37,229 nt of DNA, from assembly GCA_016764475.1 (NCBI GenBank), contig JAESRV010000097.1:5766-42994 (forward strand). Reading direction: 5' to 3'. The DNA comes from Amylibacter sp. Its GTDB lineage: Bacteria; Pseudomonadota; Alphaproteobacteria; Rhodobacterales; Rhodobacteraceae. Of the stretch, positions 1 to 8,761 are shown in pieces (position 1 is the first letter of the stretch; every line of letters starts with the position of its first letter). Below the pieces are notes generated by a model, which made no database searches, was not told where the DNA came from, and worked only from the letters and a program-made list of their open reading frames with translations. The position numbers and the translations under genes were made by a program.

Positions 1-405
1 TTTTCCAAACGCACGGATGCCAAAATGGCTTTGGCCACACAGTTCTGTTTTGAAAGCGGCCCTGTGATTGAATGGGCGGATAACTTGGTAGCCCAAGGCA
101 TTGATATACCTGTTCATATCGGCATTGCAGGCCCTGCCAAGTTGCAAACCATGATCAAGTTCGCCATTGCCTGCGGTGTCGGCCCGTCTTTGCGGGTATT
201 AACCAAGCGGGCCAAGGATGTGACCAAGCTGCTTTTGCCATTTGAGCCAAATTCAATATTATCCGAACTGGCTGACCATAAAGCCGCACATCCCGACTTT
301 AACATTGCAAAAGTTCACTTCTTCCCGCTTGGTGGCATTAAAACCAATGCCAACTGGGCCATAACACACGGCGGCAGCGCAGCTGTTCCCGCCGCACAAT
401 CCTAA
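1..405 (+). CDS. methylenetetrahydrofolate reductase (MetF-like), C-terminal part, 5' truncated by window
   Basis: Frame is open from base 1 (FSKRTDAK-MALATQFCFESG...). MetF-like C-terminus HFFPLGGIKTNANWA; directly upstream of a methyl-THF methyltransferase. Confidence 0.8.
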   Translation, partial: FSKRTDAKMALATQFCFESGPVIEWADNLVAQGIDIPVHIGIAGPAKLQTMIKFAIACGVGPSLRVLTKRAKDVTKLLLPFEPNSILSELADHKAAHPDFNIAKVHFFPLGGIKTNANWAITHGGSAAVPAAQS

Positions 406-417
406 AGGACTAAACCT

Positions 418-1470
418 ATGACACGCACGATTGTCGAAAGTAAGACACAGACCGCCATTATCGGTTTTGATCAACCGTTTTGTGTGATTGGCGAGCGGAT
501 CAACCCAACAGGGCGCAAGAAACTGGCGGCTGAGTTGGAAGCCGGTGATTTTTCAACCATTGAAACCGATGCAATAGCACAGGTGTTGGCGGGGGCTACC
601 ATGCTCGATATCAATGCAGGTGTGGTTTACAATTCCAACCCCAACCCAAATGAGACAGAGCCGCCCTTGATGACCAAAGTGTTGCAGATTGTGCAAGGTC
701 TGGTCGACATTCCTTTGTGTATCGACAGTTCCGTGCCTGCGGCATTGGAAGCGGGTTTGGCGGCGTGTGAAGGCCGCCCGTTGTTGAATTCGGTAACGGG
801 TGAAGAAGATCGTCTGGAAGCAATTTTGCCGCTGGTCAAGAAATACAACGTACCTGTTGTGGCGATTTCCAACGATGACACAGGCATTTCCGAAGATCCT
901 GAAGTGCGCTTTGCCGTGGCCAAAAAAATCGTGGAACGTGCGGCTGATTTCGGCATTCCGGCCCATGATATCGTGGTTGACCCGTTGGTGATGCCGATTG
1001 GCGCTATGCGCACAGCTGGCCTGCAAGTATTTGAATTGGTGCGTAAATTACGTAATGAGCTGGGTGTGAACACCACTTGTGGTGCCTCTAACATCTCGTT
1101 TGGGCTGCCCAATCGTCACGGTATCAACAATGCGTTTTTGCCGATGGCAATGGCCGCCGGTATGACAAGTGCCATTATGAACCCGCTGCAACTACCAGTT
1201 AGCGCAAAGAAAATTCTGGAAAAAATGGAAGCTTTAGCCGCCGCCGGTATCATCGTGCCAGCTGATATTGACCCCGAGGTTTTCGTGACCCTGATGGGTA
1301 TGGGGTCTACCAAGTACAAATCCGGCTCTGAAATGACAGCCATTCGCGCCGCCAACTTCCTGACGGATAATGATCCGCACGGGGCGGCATGGATTAAAGC
1401 CAACCGCGCCCCGTCTGCGGGTGGTGAAGGGGCTGCGCGCCGTCGCGCAGGTGGACGCCGTCGCGGATAA
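418..1470 (+). CDS. methyltetrahydrofolate:corrinoid (cobalamin) methyltransferase, pterin-binding/DHPS-like fold
   Basis: GERINPTGRKKL, DINAGV, CIDSS, LLNSVTGE, VVDPLV and GASNISFGLPNRH motifs of the MeTr family; Arg/Gly C-terminal tail GGEGAARRRAGGRRRG. Confidence 0.88.
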   Translation: MTRTIVESKTQTAIIGFDQPFCVIGERINPTGRKKLAAELEAGDFSTIETDAIAQVLAGATMLDINAGVVYNSNPNPNETEPPLMTKVLQIVQGLVDIPLCIDSSVPAALEAGLAACEGRPLLNSVTGEEDRLEAILPLVKKYNVPVVAISNDDTGISEDPEVRFAVAKKIVERAADFGIPAHDIVVDPLVMPIGAMRTAGLQVFELVRKLRNELGVNTTCGASNISFGLPNRHGINNAFLPMAMAAGMTSAIMNPLQLPVSAKKILEKMEALAAAGIIVPADIDPEVFVTLMGMGSTKYKSGSEMTAIRAANFLTDNDPHGAAWIKANRAPSAGGEGAARRRAGGRRRG

Positions 1471-1537
1471 TATTCACAATCGGTTGTGTTAGGGATTAGA
1501 CCTTTCAATCTGTGCTCTTTTATGGCCATTTAGGCGA

Positions 1538-2221
1538 ATGAAAAGCACAGATGATACCGCCTTTAAATACTCGGCCATAACCCGCACATTTGCGCGTATC
1601 GCACTTATTGTAGCTATCGTTTTTACCGTGCATCAACTGATGTCATGGCTGCTTGTAAATGTGGAAACAGCCCAGAACACACCTTTGATGATCGGGCTGA
1701 TGTGTCTGGTACTTTTGACCTATATCCTGCTGATCTCAATTCCGTTTGTTCCCGGCATTGAAATTGCCCTGTCCCTAATGGTGGTCCGTGGCCCTGATGT
1801 GGTGATCTGGGTCTATGCGGCAACCATCATGGGGCTGATGCTGGCATTTTTGGCGGGCCGGTATTTATCTTACACCCATTTGCACAACATCTTTCGTGAC
1901 CTTAGGATGAAACGCGCCTGCAAATTACTGGATACAATCCAGCCCTTGTCCCGTAGCGAACGGCTGGACACATTGAAAAACCGTATCCCCGCATTTTTGC
2001 GCCCGTTTCTGATTGAAGGCCGTTATGCGTTGATCGGCATTGTGCTGAACATCCCCGGCAATGCGCTGGTTGGCGGTGGCGGTGGTATATTGCTGGTCGC
2101 AGGCCTGTCACGGTTATTTTCCACAGGCTGGATGTTCATCACTTTAATGATTGCCGTGGCCCCCGTTCCCATTGCCATTTTGGTTTTCGACATTGATCCA
2201 ATGGCATTTTTGCGGGGCTAA
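1538..2221 (+). CDS. membrane protein, TVP38/TMEM64 (VTT domain)-like
   Basis: Multiple hydrophobic segments; VLNIPGNALVGGGGGI resembles the VTT-domain PGN/G-rich motif. Confidence 0.55.
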   Translation: MKSTDDTAFKYSAITRTFARIALIVAIVFTVHQLMSWLLVNVETAQNTPLMIGLMCLVLLTYILLISIPFVPGIEIALSLMVVRGPDVVIWVYAATIMGLMLAFLAGRYLSYTHLHNIFRDLRMKRACKLLDTIQPLSRSERLDTLKNRIPAFLRPFLIEGRYALIGIVLNIPGNALVGGGGGILLVAGLSRLFSTGWMFITLMIAVAPVPIAILVFDIDPMAFLRG

Positions 2222-2366
2222 AGCCCACTACAAACATCATGCAGTCCGGTTTGTGTTGCCACAAATTGGCAATAACATAGGTTTAGCAACACAGAGTTTC
2301 GTAACGATATATTGCATTGATGCGCATGAAAGATTTCACTGGGCAAAACAATTCAGGAGCCTGACC

Positions 2367-2870
2367 ATGACACAGCCTTATAAAATCCCCGATGCCACCA
2401 CGATCGGGCATGTTCATCTTAAGGTCGCAAATATCGACCGCGCATTAAAGTTTTACCAAGACCTGCTGGGCTTTGATATTATCATGCGCAGGGGCGATGA
2501 AGCGGTATTCTTGTCCGCAGGCGGGTACCACCACCATATCGCTTTGAACACGTGGCACAGTAAAGATATGCCGCCTGCCCCCAAGAATGCGGCGGGCCTG
2601 TTTCATATCGCTATTCTTTATCCTACGCGCAAAGACCTATCGGTTATCTTGCGCCGTTTGATGGATGCGGGTGTGACCCTTGAAGGTTCGGCCGATCACG
2701 GCGTGTCCGAGGCCTTATACTTCAATGACCCCGATCAAAACGGCATTGAGCTTTATTGGGACAAGCCGAAATCTGACTGGCCACATTCCGAAGATGGTAT
2801 GCTGACAATGATCAATAAGCCCTTGGATATTGATGGTTTACTGGCAGAAACCGCCCCCGATTTAACATGA
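2367..2870 (+). CDS. VOC family (glyoxalase/extradiol dioxygenase-like) protein
   Basis: IGHVHLKVANIDRALKFYQDLLGFDI ... YFNDPDQNGIELYWD, typical VOC fold. ORF-track start at 2151 trimmed to ATG 2367, preceded by aggagc. Confidence 0.85.
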   Translation: MTQPYKIPDATTIGHVHLKVANIDRALKFYQDLLGFDIIMRRGDEAVFLSAGGYHHHIALNTWHSKDMPPAPKNAAGLFHIAILYPTRKDLSVILRRLMDAGVTLEGSADHGVSEALYFNDPDQNGIELYWDKPKSDWPHSEDGMLTMINKPLDIDGLLAETAPDLT

Positions 2871-2995
2871 CGTTGTAACAAGCTGCACTATATTTTGGTA
2901 TTCAATAAAAATCTTGTGATTGTACGCCGCAGCATGTGGACAAACCCGTGGCAACTTGTGATATTGCAGGCAGATAAAACCAGATGGAGTAGACA

Positions 2996-3412
2996 ATGAA
3001 AATTTTACTTTCAGCACTTGCTGTAATAACACTATTTTCCGGGCAAATTGCCGTCGCACAAGATGTTGATGCTGGAAAAAAGGTTTTCAAGAAATGCAAA
3101 GCCTGCCACAAGGTTGGTGAAAATGCCAAAAACGGTGTTGGCCCAGACCTGAACGACATAGTCGGCCGCGTTGTTGGCAGTGCCGAAGGGTACAAGTATT
3201 CAAAAACCTTCAAAGCCGCGAATGCAGCTGGTTTGGTCTGGGATGAAGCAAGTATTGCAGACTATATTGCAAACCCCAATGATTACATGAAAGCCGCACT
3301 TGATGATCCTAAAGCCAAGACAAAAATGTCGTTCAAGATGAAAAAAGAACAGCAACGCAAAGATGTGGCAGCCTATGTTGCCAGTTTTTCTGCCGCACCC
3401 GCAGCAGACTAA
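2996..3412 (+). CDS. secreted c-type cytochrome (class I, c2-like)
   Basis: Signal peptide, CKACH heme motif, KTKMSFKM distal Met region. Confidence 0.88.
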   Translation: MKILLSALAVITLFSGQIAVAQDVDAGKKVFKKCKACHKVGENAKNGVGPDLNDIVGRVVGSAEGYKYSKTFKAANAAGLVWDEASIADYIANPNDYMKAALDDPKAKTKMSFKMKKEQQRKDVAAYVASFSAAPAAD

Positions 3413-3428
3413 TGATAAAATAAGCCCG

Positions 3429-3459
3429 TTCCAACGCCGATTAACCTTTGGCGTTGGAA
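3429..3459. repeat. perfect 10-bp inverted repeat (stem-loop) downstream of the cytochrome c gene
   Basis: TTCCAACGCC - 11 nt - GGCGTTGGAA; no adjacent U-tract. Confidence 0.7.
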
Positions 3460-3573
3460 ACCGCCCCTAAATTGGCGAATACGCACATGAAAGCGGCGCA
3501 GATACCGCTTTTATATTTGCCATATTCCTGCATATTGCTATCAAAGACAGACGCAAAACAGTGAAGTGGGCAT

Positions 3574-5616
3574 ATGACAAAATCAAACGATCCGTTAGTG
3601 ATATTCACCCCGTCCGGCAAGCGCGGAAATTTCCCTGTTGGCACCCCGATATTAACCGCCGCACGCAAGCTTGGCGTTGATCTGGACAGTGTTTGCGGTG
3701 GGCGCGGCATATGTTCCAAATGTCAGGTGCAGCCGTCATATGGCGAGTTTGCCAAACACGGCGTGACCGTGGCGGCTGATGCCCTGTCAGAATGGAACGC
3801 GGTTGAAGAACGCTACAAATCCAAACGTCATATGCTGGATGGCCGCCGTTTGGGCTGTCAGGCAAAGGTGCAGGGCAATGTGGTGATTGATGTACCACCC
3901 GAAAGCCAAGTGCACAAACAAGTGGTGCGCAAGCGCGCCGAGGCCCGTGATATTACGCTGAACCCGTCGACAAAACTGTTTTATGTCGAAGTGCAGGAAC
4001 CCGATATGCACGACCCGTCAGGTGATCTGGAACGGCTGGTGGCCGCCCTGCGCAAAGACTGGGAATTGCCTGAACTAGAGGTTGATTTTTCAGTTCTGGC
4101 CACTTTGCAATCGCGCTTGCGCAAAGGCGGGTGGAAAGTCACTTGTGCCGTGCATCTGGGTGATGATTACGTCAGCCCGCGCATCATCCATGTATGGTCT
4201 GGTTACTACGAAGGCTCGATTTACGGCATGGCGGTTGATCTGGGATCTACCACAATAGCCGCCCATCTGTGCGATCTGCGCACTGGCGAAGTGGTGGCCA
4301 GCAGTGGTATCATGAACCCGCAAATCCGCTTTGGCGAAGACCTGATGTCACGCGTTTCCTATTCGATGATGAATGAAGGTGGGGCCGATGAAATGACCGT
4401 GGCAGTGCGCACGGGTATTAATGATCTTTTTTCTGAAATATCAGAGATTTCAGGGATTGATTTAAACTTGATTATGGATGTGGTTCTGGTCTGCAACCCC
4501 GTCATGCATCACCTGTTTCTGGGCATTGACCCGTTCGAGTTGGGCCAAGCCCCGTTCGCATTGGCCACGTCCGATGCGGTGTCAACGCGCACCAAAAATC
4601 TGGGCATGAATATCCACCCTGCATCACGCATTTACCTGCTGCCTTGCATCGCGGGGCACGTAGGCGCAGACGCCGCCGCCGTGACCTTGTCAGAGGCACC
4701 TGATAAATCCGAAGATCTGGTTTTACTGGTCGATGTCGGCACCAATGCGGAAATTCAGTTGGGCAATAAAGACAAAGTTCTGGCCTGCTCATCCCCCACC
4801 GGCCCCGCCTTTGAAGGTGCGCAAATTTCCAGTGGCCAACGGGCAGCACCCGGTGCCATTGAACATGTTGAAATTGACCCCGTCACCAAAGAACCGCGTT
4901 TTCTGGTGATCGGTTCTGATCTGTGGTCGGATGAGGACGGTTTTGCCGAAAGTATTGCCTCTTCAGGTATCACCGGCATTTGCGGGTCGGGTATTATCGA
5001 AATGGTGGCAGAGATGCGCATTGCGGGCATCGTTGACGGGCCGGGTCTGATCGGCAGCCCTGAACAAACCGGCACAACGCGTTGTTTTCTGGACGGGCGC
5101 ACCCATTCCTACATGGTTTTTGACGGTTCTGCCGATAGCGGCCCGGTCATCACTGTGACCAACCGCGATATCCGCGAAATCCAGATGGCAAAGGCAGCCC
5201 TTTATTCAGGTGCGCGGCTGTTGATGGACAAGTTCGAGGTCGATACGGTTGATCGCATCGTGCTGGCAGGCGCGTTCGGCGCGCACATCAGCCCGAAACA
5301 CGCCATGGTGCTGGGCATGATCCCCGATTGCGCGCTGGACAAGGTGACTTCGGCGGGTAATGCGGCGGGCACTGGTGCGCGGATTGCGTTGCTGAATACC
5401 GAGGCGCGGGCTGAAATAGAGGAAACCGTGCGTAACATCCACAAGATTGAAACCGCTATTGAGCCGCGTTTTCAAGAGCATTTTGTGAACGCGTCCGCGA
5501 TCCCTAACAGTGTCGAGAAGTTTCCTATATTGGCGACCATCGTGACCTTGCCGGATGTGAACTTCAATACCGGTGGCGATAAAGAAGGTGGTAGAAGGCG
5601 GCGTAGGCGGGGGTGA
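3574..5616 (+). CDS. RACo-like corrinoid activation protein (2Fe-2S ferredoxin domain plus ASKHA/DUF4445 domain)
   Basis: N-terminal CGGRGICSKC...LGCQ [2Fe-2S] motif, AVDLGSTTIAAHL and LLVDVGTNAEI ASKHA motifs; C-terminal tail GGDKEGGRRRRRRG. Confidence 0.88.
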   Translation: MTKSNDPLVIFTPSGKRGNFPVGTPILTAARKLGVDLDSVCGGRGICSKCQVQPSYGEFAKHGVTVAADALSEWNAVEERYKSKRHMLDGRRLGCQAKVQGNVVIDVPPESQVHKQVVRKRAEARDITLNPSTKLFYVEVQEPDMHDPSGDLERLVAALRKDWELPELEVDFSVLATLQSRLRKGGWKVTCAVHLGDDYVSPRIIHVWSGYYEGSIYGMAVDLGSTTIAAHLCDLRTGEVVASSGIMNPQIRFGEDLMSRVSYSMMNEGGADEMTVAVRTGINDLFSEISEISGIDLNLIMDVVLVCNPVMHHLFLGIDPFELGQAPFALATSDAVSTRTKNLGMNIHPASRIYLLPCIAGHVGADAAAVTLSEAPDKSEDLVLLVDVGTNAEIQLGNKDKVLACSSPTGPAFEGAQISSGQRAAPGAIEHVEIDPVTKEPRFLVIGSDLWSDEDGFAESIASSGITGICGSGIIEMVAEMRIAGIVDGPGLIGSPEQTGTTRCFLDGRTHSYMVFDGSADSGPVITVTNRDIREIQMAKAALYSGARLLMDKFEVDTVDRIVLAGAFGAHISPKHAMVLGMIPDCALDKVTSAGNAAGTGARIALLNTEARAEIEETVRNIHKIETAIEPRFQEHFVNASAIPNSVEKFPILATIVTLPDVNFNTGGDKEGGRRRRRRG

Positions 5617-5690
5617 TCTTGGGGTAGCATCAGTTAATTAACTACAACTTTTAGTGTTAATAAGCATCCGCGATACAACTAATTGAGAGC

Positions 5691-6377
5691 TTAATTTGCT
5701 TCTTCATCCGTTTCCAGATGTGATGCCCCTTGATTATCTTTCATCACTATCCAAAACGTTTCGCTTGCTAACTTGGCGATTTTTGGACGCCCACTTCTTT
5801 CACTACCTGTCCAAGCTTTTTCTAACATTTGAATAATTTCAATCGTATCTTTTGCCATATTAAGCAATTTAAGTAATTCTACTTTCTGACTAGAAGTAAT
5901 TTTGCTCCAATCTATATGAGCAATGTAACCATTCCTAATAATTCTGATTTCACTAGCAAGTTTCCATTTCTCGAAAGCACATGTAATAGCATCAAAGTCC
6001 TCTTTGGCTCTCTTTTGAGCTTCTGCTGAATCAATTTCGGGAAAGCGTAAGAGGGTTAGTTTTCGTATGCTATTCTCTGTTTCATTTTTGTTACCATGTT
6101 CATAGCCAAAACATAGAATTGCTTTCTTGAGTTTTTCCAGCTTGTCGGTACTTTTAGTCCTGTCCCAGCACCGTGCAATAAACATGATTAAAGCATCACC
6201 ACTGCTCGGAATAATATGTCGCGTAACACGACCAAGATGTGAATAGAAAAAACCATTATCGATTTCAGAATCAAAGAAACGTTCCAATAATTGAATATTG
6301 AACATCGCTCGGTCTGCTTCCGCAGAATACCAACCAAGTAATCCATCAATCTGATCTTTATCTAAGTTTTTGCTCAT
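5691..6377 (-). CDS. HEPN-domain protein, AbiU2-like
   Basis: RNGYIAH fits the RX4-6H HEPN motif; overall helical architecture like AbiU2. Markedly AT-rich against its neighbours. Confidence 0.55.
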   Translation of the reverse strand: MSKNLDKDQIDGLLGWYSAEADRAMFNIQLLERFFDSEIDNGFFYSHLGRVTRHIIPSSGDALIMFIARCWDRTKSTDKLEKLKKAILCFGYEHGNKNETENSIRKLTLLRFPEIDSAEAQKRAKEDFDAITCAFEKWKLASEIRIIRNGYIAHIDWSKITSSQKVELLKLLNMAKDTIEIIQMLEKAWTGSERSGRPKIAKLASETFWIVMKDNQGASHLETDEEAN

Positions 6378-6466
6378 GAAAAATACTCGGAGGTTTATAA
6401 CGTATCCTTATAATATACGGCATAGGAAACATCTGCAACAACATCAAAAGAATTCAAACACCCCAC

Positions 6467-7405
6467 CTACCCCCGCCAATACGGGTTCAGCCATGCGCGT
6501 TTGCCTGCGTGATCAATCAGGGTGACACGCAGCCAGTCGGAACCTGCAACACGCGGCGTAATGGGTACTTTTGTTCGGGTCATTGAATGGCCGTGTACGG
6601 CGGCGGTGGCCGTGCCCTGCCCTTGCAGGATGATCGTGGCCACGGAACTGCTTTCAACCTCGACATAATCATCTGTCCAGCGGACATTATTGAACTCCGG
6701 CCCTTGTGTGGAATAATTATGCCCCGCCTTCAAAGCCTCCAACAAAGCCTCGGGGGTGTTTTGCGCCGCTTTGACCATGACCCAACCGCCGAAATAATCC
6801 GGCCCTTTGAAATGGGCGTCGTCCGTGGCGCATAGGGTCAGTTTACGGTCTTCGGACAACAACATATCCAGCATATAGGTGCCGTCGGCGCGGTCGCTTT
6901 CTGTATGGCAACCGTGGTTATAGACCTCAACCGCGTGGGCGGCCTTAATGCTGCGCGCATCCTCTATAGTTAGCCCTGACCATTGCGGATGGGCAATCGC
7001 CACATAGGCACCAGCCGCACGCGCACGCGCGGCAATTTCCGGCCCGGTTTCTTGGCCCGCAACGGGCGCGAAGGTCGGGCTATGCGACAGGGCGAAATCA
7101 GTGGGTAGCCCCACGGCCAGAATATGCCACAGCTCACCGTTTTGCATGGCACCCGAATGCAATTCGGCGCCCAGAATGGTGGTAAAACTATCGTCCCGAA
7201 AGCCCGTTGTATCGACAATCGGATAATTATAATCCCCGACGAAGTGATCTGTTAAGGCAATAAAATCATAACCTTCCGCCTTATACCTACGGCATACTTC
7301 GGCAGGTTCCAACACGCCGTCTGACAGGGTTGAATGGGTGTGAATATTACCGCGATAAAAGCGGCCTTTGGCGGAAAACATGGTGGTGGTCATCGTAAGC
7401 CTCAT
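6467..7405 (-). CDS. PHP-domain metal-dependent phosphoesterase (CehA/McbA-like)
   Basis: GNIHTHSTLSDGVLEP...FIALTDH, AIAHPQW and TDDAH metal-binding motifs. Confidence 0.85.
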   Translation of the reverse strand: MRLTMTTTMFSAKGRFYRGNIHTHSTLSDGVLEPAEVCRRYKAEGYDFIALTDHFVGDYNYPIVDTTGFRDDSFTTILGAELHSGAMQNGELWHILAVGLPTDFALSHSPTFAPVAGQETGPEIAARARAAGAYVAIAHPQWSGLTIEDARSIKAAHAVEVYNHGCHTESDRADGTYMLDMLLSEDRKLTLCATDDAHFKGPDYFGGWVMVKAAQNTPEALLEALKAGHNYSTQGPEFNNVRWTDDYVEVESSSVATIILQGQGTATAAVHGHSMTRTKVPITPRVAGSDWLRVTLIDHAGKRAWLNPYWRG

Positions 7406-7467
7406 TGATCTGCATATCTGTTTTACAGAATCAATATGATTGAACTGAGCCGCGTTTCTTGCCCGAA

Positions 7468-7520
7468 AGCGACAGAACTGTCGCTAGCAGGTTGACCCTG
7501 CGCGCATCAAAGGTTAGGCA
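7468..7520 (+). promoter_or_regulatory. putative tRNA-Gly promoter with upstream perfect inverted repeat
   Basis: AGCGACAG-AA-CTGTCGCT at 7468-7485; TTGACC (7492-7497), 17-nt spacer, TAGGCA (7515-7520). Confidence 0.45.
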
Positions 7521-7529
7521 ACGGCGCAG

Positions 7530-7603
7530 GCGGGTATGGTGAAAAGGTATCACGCGAGCTTCCCAAGCTTAAGTTACGGGTTCAATTCCCGTTACCCGCT
7601 CCA
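7530..7603 (+). tRNA. tRNA-Gly (CCC)
   Basis: GCGGGTA/TACCCGC acceptor, ACGGG-TTCAATT-CCCGT T-arm, anticodon loop TTCCCAA, encoded 3' CCA; 74 nt. Confidence 0.92.
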
Positions 7604-7715
7604 CTGCCATATATGCCTTAAAACTTTCTGTTCCAAAAAATACTATGAATGACGCACCTTTACTGTTAACCACACGGTCTAAATCTTACGAAAACGATAG
7701 TCAGACAATATTGCC

Positions 7716-8312
7716 ATGAACATTAATATTTTTACCACTTTAAAGACTGCCTTTTTACTTACATTCGTTATATTCACCTCTGCGGCCTATGCATCAGGGG
7801 GTTATGATAACGGCACGCCTGCGGGCAAAGGCCGCTTGGATCTTGATTTCACCCTGAACCCCGGAAATCAGATTGATAATGGTCAAAGCTATATTGTCTG
7901 GGGCTACGGCATTACTGAAAAGCTGGATTTTCACGGCTATATATCGCATGAAGCCAGCGGCACAAATCAGGTATATTACGGTTTGATGTATAATTTCCTA
8001 AGCAATCGCAGGCTGGATTTGTCTACAGCTTTTGGCTTGCGGCATCGCAGTGGTGATCTGGACATAATTTTCCCGCAAATACTATATACGATAAAACTGC
8101 CGCGTAACTTCGATATCATCGGCAGTTCAACGCTGGTCTACAGAACAGATACCCACACAAACCTAGGCTTAAGCTTTGATATTGCTTTTAGAATTCCTGT
8201 CCCAAAGAAGTTCACACCCAAATTTATACGCGATATAAAATTCGCCATCGGCGCGTTTCGCAGTACTTCTGATAAGTGGTTGCCGACCTATAGTATCGAC
8301 TTCAGGTTCTGA
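7716..8312 (+). CDS. predicted secreted/outer-membrane beta-barrel-like protein of unknown function
   Basis: Signal peptide ending SAAYASG; alternating amphipathic strands; ends in aromatic residue (YSIDFRF). Confidence 0.5.
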   Translation: MNINIFTTLKTAFLLTFVIFTSAAYASGGYDNGTPAGKGRLDLDFTLNPGNQIDNGQSYIVWGYGITEKLDFHGYISHEASGTNQVYYGLMYNFLSNRRLDLSTAFGLRHRSGDLDIIFPQILYTIKLPRNFDIIGSSTLVYRTDTHTNLGLSFDIAFRIPVPKKFTPKFIRDIKFAIGAFRSTSDKWLPTYSIDFRF

Positions 8313-8319
8313 AAACAGG

Positions 8320-8673
8320 CTACCGCTTCAGCCCTTCGGCTTTCAAGATAAGCCCCATGTGTTTGTCTGCCACTTTCAGGCCACCTTCATTATTATTCCA
8401 TGAAATTTTGCCGTCGCCATTAACATCCAAACCCACCAAAGCACCTTTGGTCAGCTGGGCTAATTTCACCGCATGTACCAATGCAACCGTCGTATCAGGT
8501 GCGGCAATAATCGCGTCGGCCTCAAGCCCCGCTCTGAGGGGGTATCTTTCCAATTACTGACAACATGGCCGATATGCGCGTGTGCTTCGCTGCCTGCATA
8601 TGCAAGGGTTACCTGCAAACGTTGCTAACGCCACAGTAAGTAGCATTGCGGATAAATGTTTAAAATTATTCAT
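8320..8673 (-). pseudogene. frameshifted small secreted EF-hand-containing protein
   Basis: Three frames give a contiguous protein: MNNFKHLSAMLLTVALATFAG / LAYAGSEAHAHIGHVVSNWKDTPSERG / LEADAIIAAPDTTVALVHAVKLAQLTKGALVGLDVNGDGKISWNNNEGGLKVADKHMGLILKAEGLKR. Confidence 0.6.
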
Positions 8674-8761
8674 AAAATACCCCAGGAAATGATTTATTAA
8701 CTATGGTATGATTAGTATTTCGATACAAACAAGGTCGTGGTGGCACATCTGGATCGGCGGA

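Noticed and set aside
553-1112. Long antisense ORFs opposite the methyl-THF methyltransferase
   Set aside because: Opposite strand of a well-supported conserved CDS; no recognisable motifs.
5597-6478. Short inverted match (ggcgggggt) at the RACo stop and the PHP-gene stop, flanking the HEPN gene
   Set aside because: Both copies are explained by coding sequence (…RRG* and …WRG*); too short to call insertion repeats.
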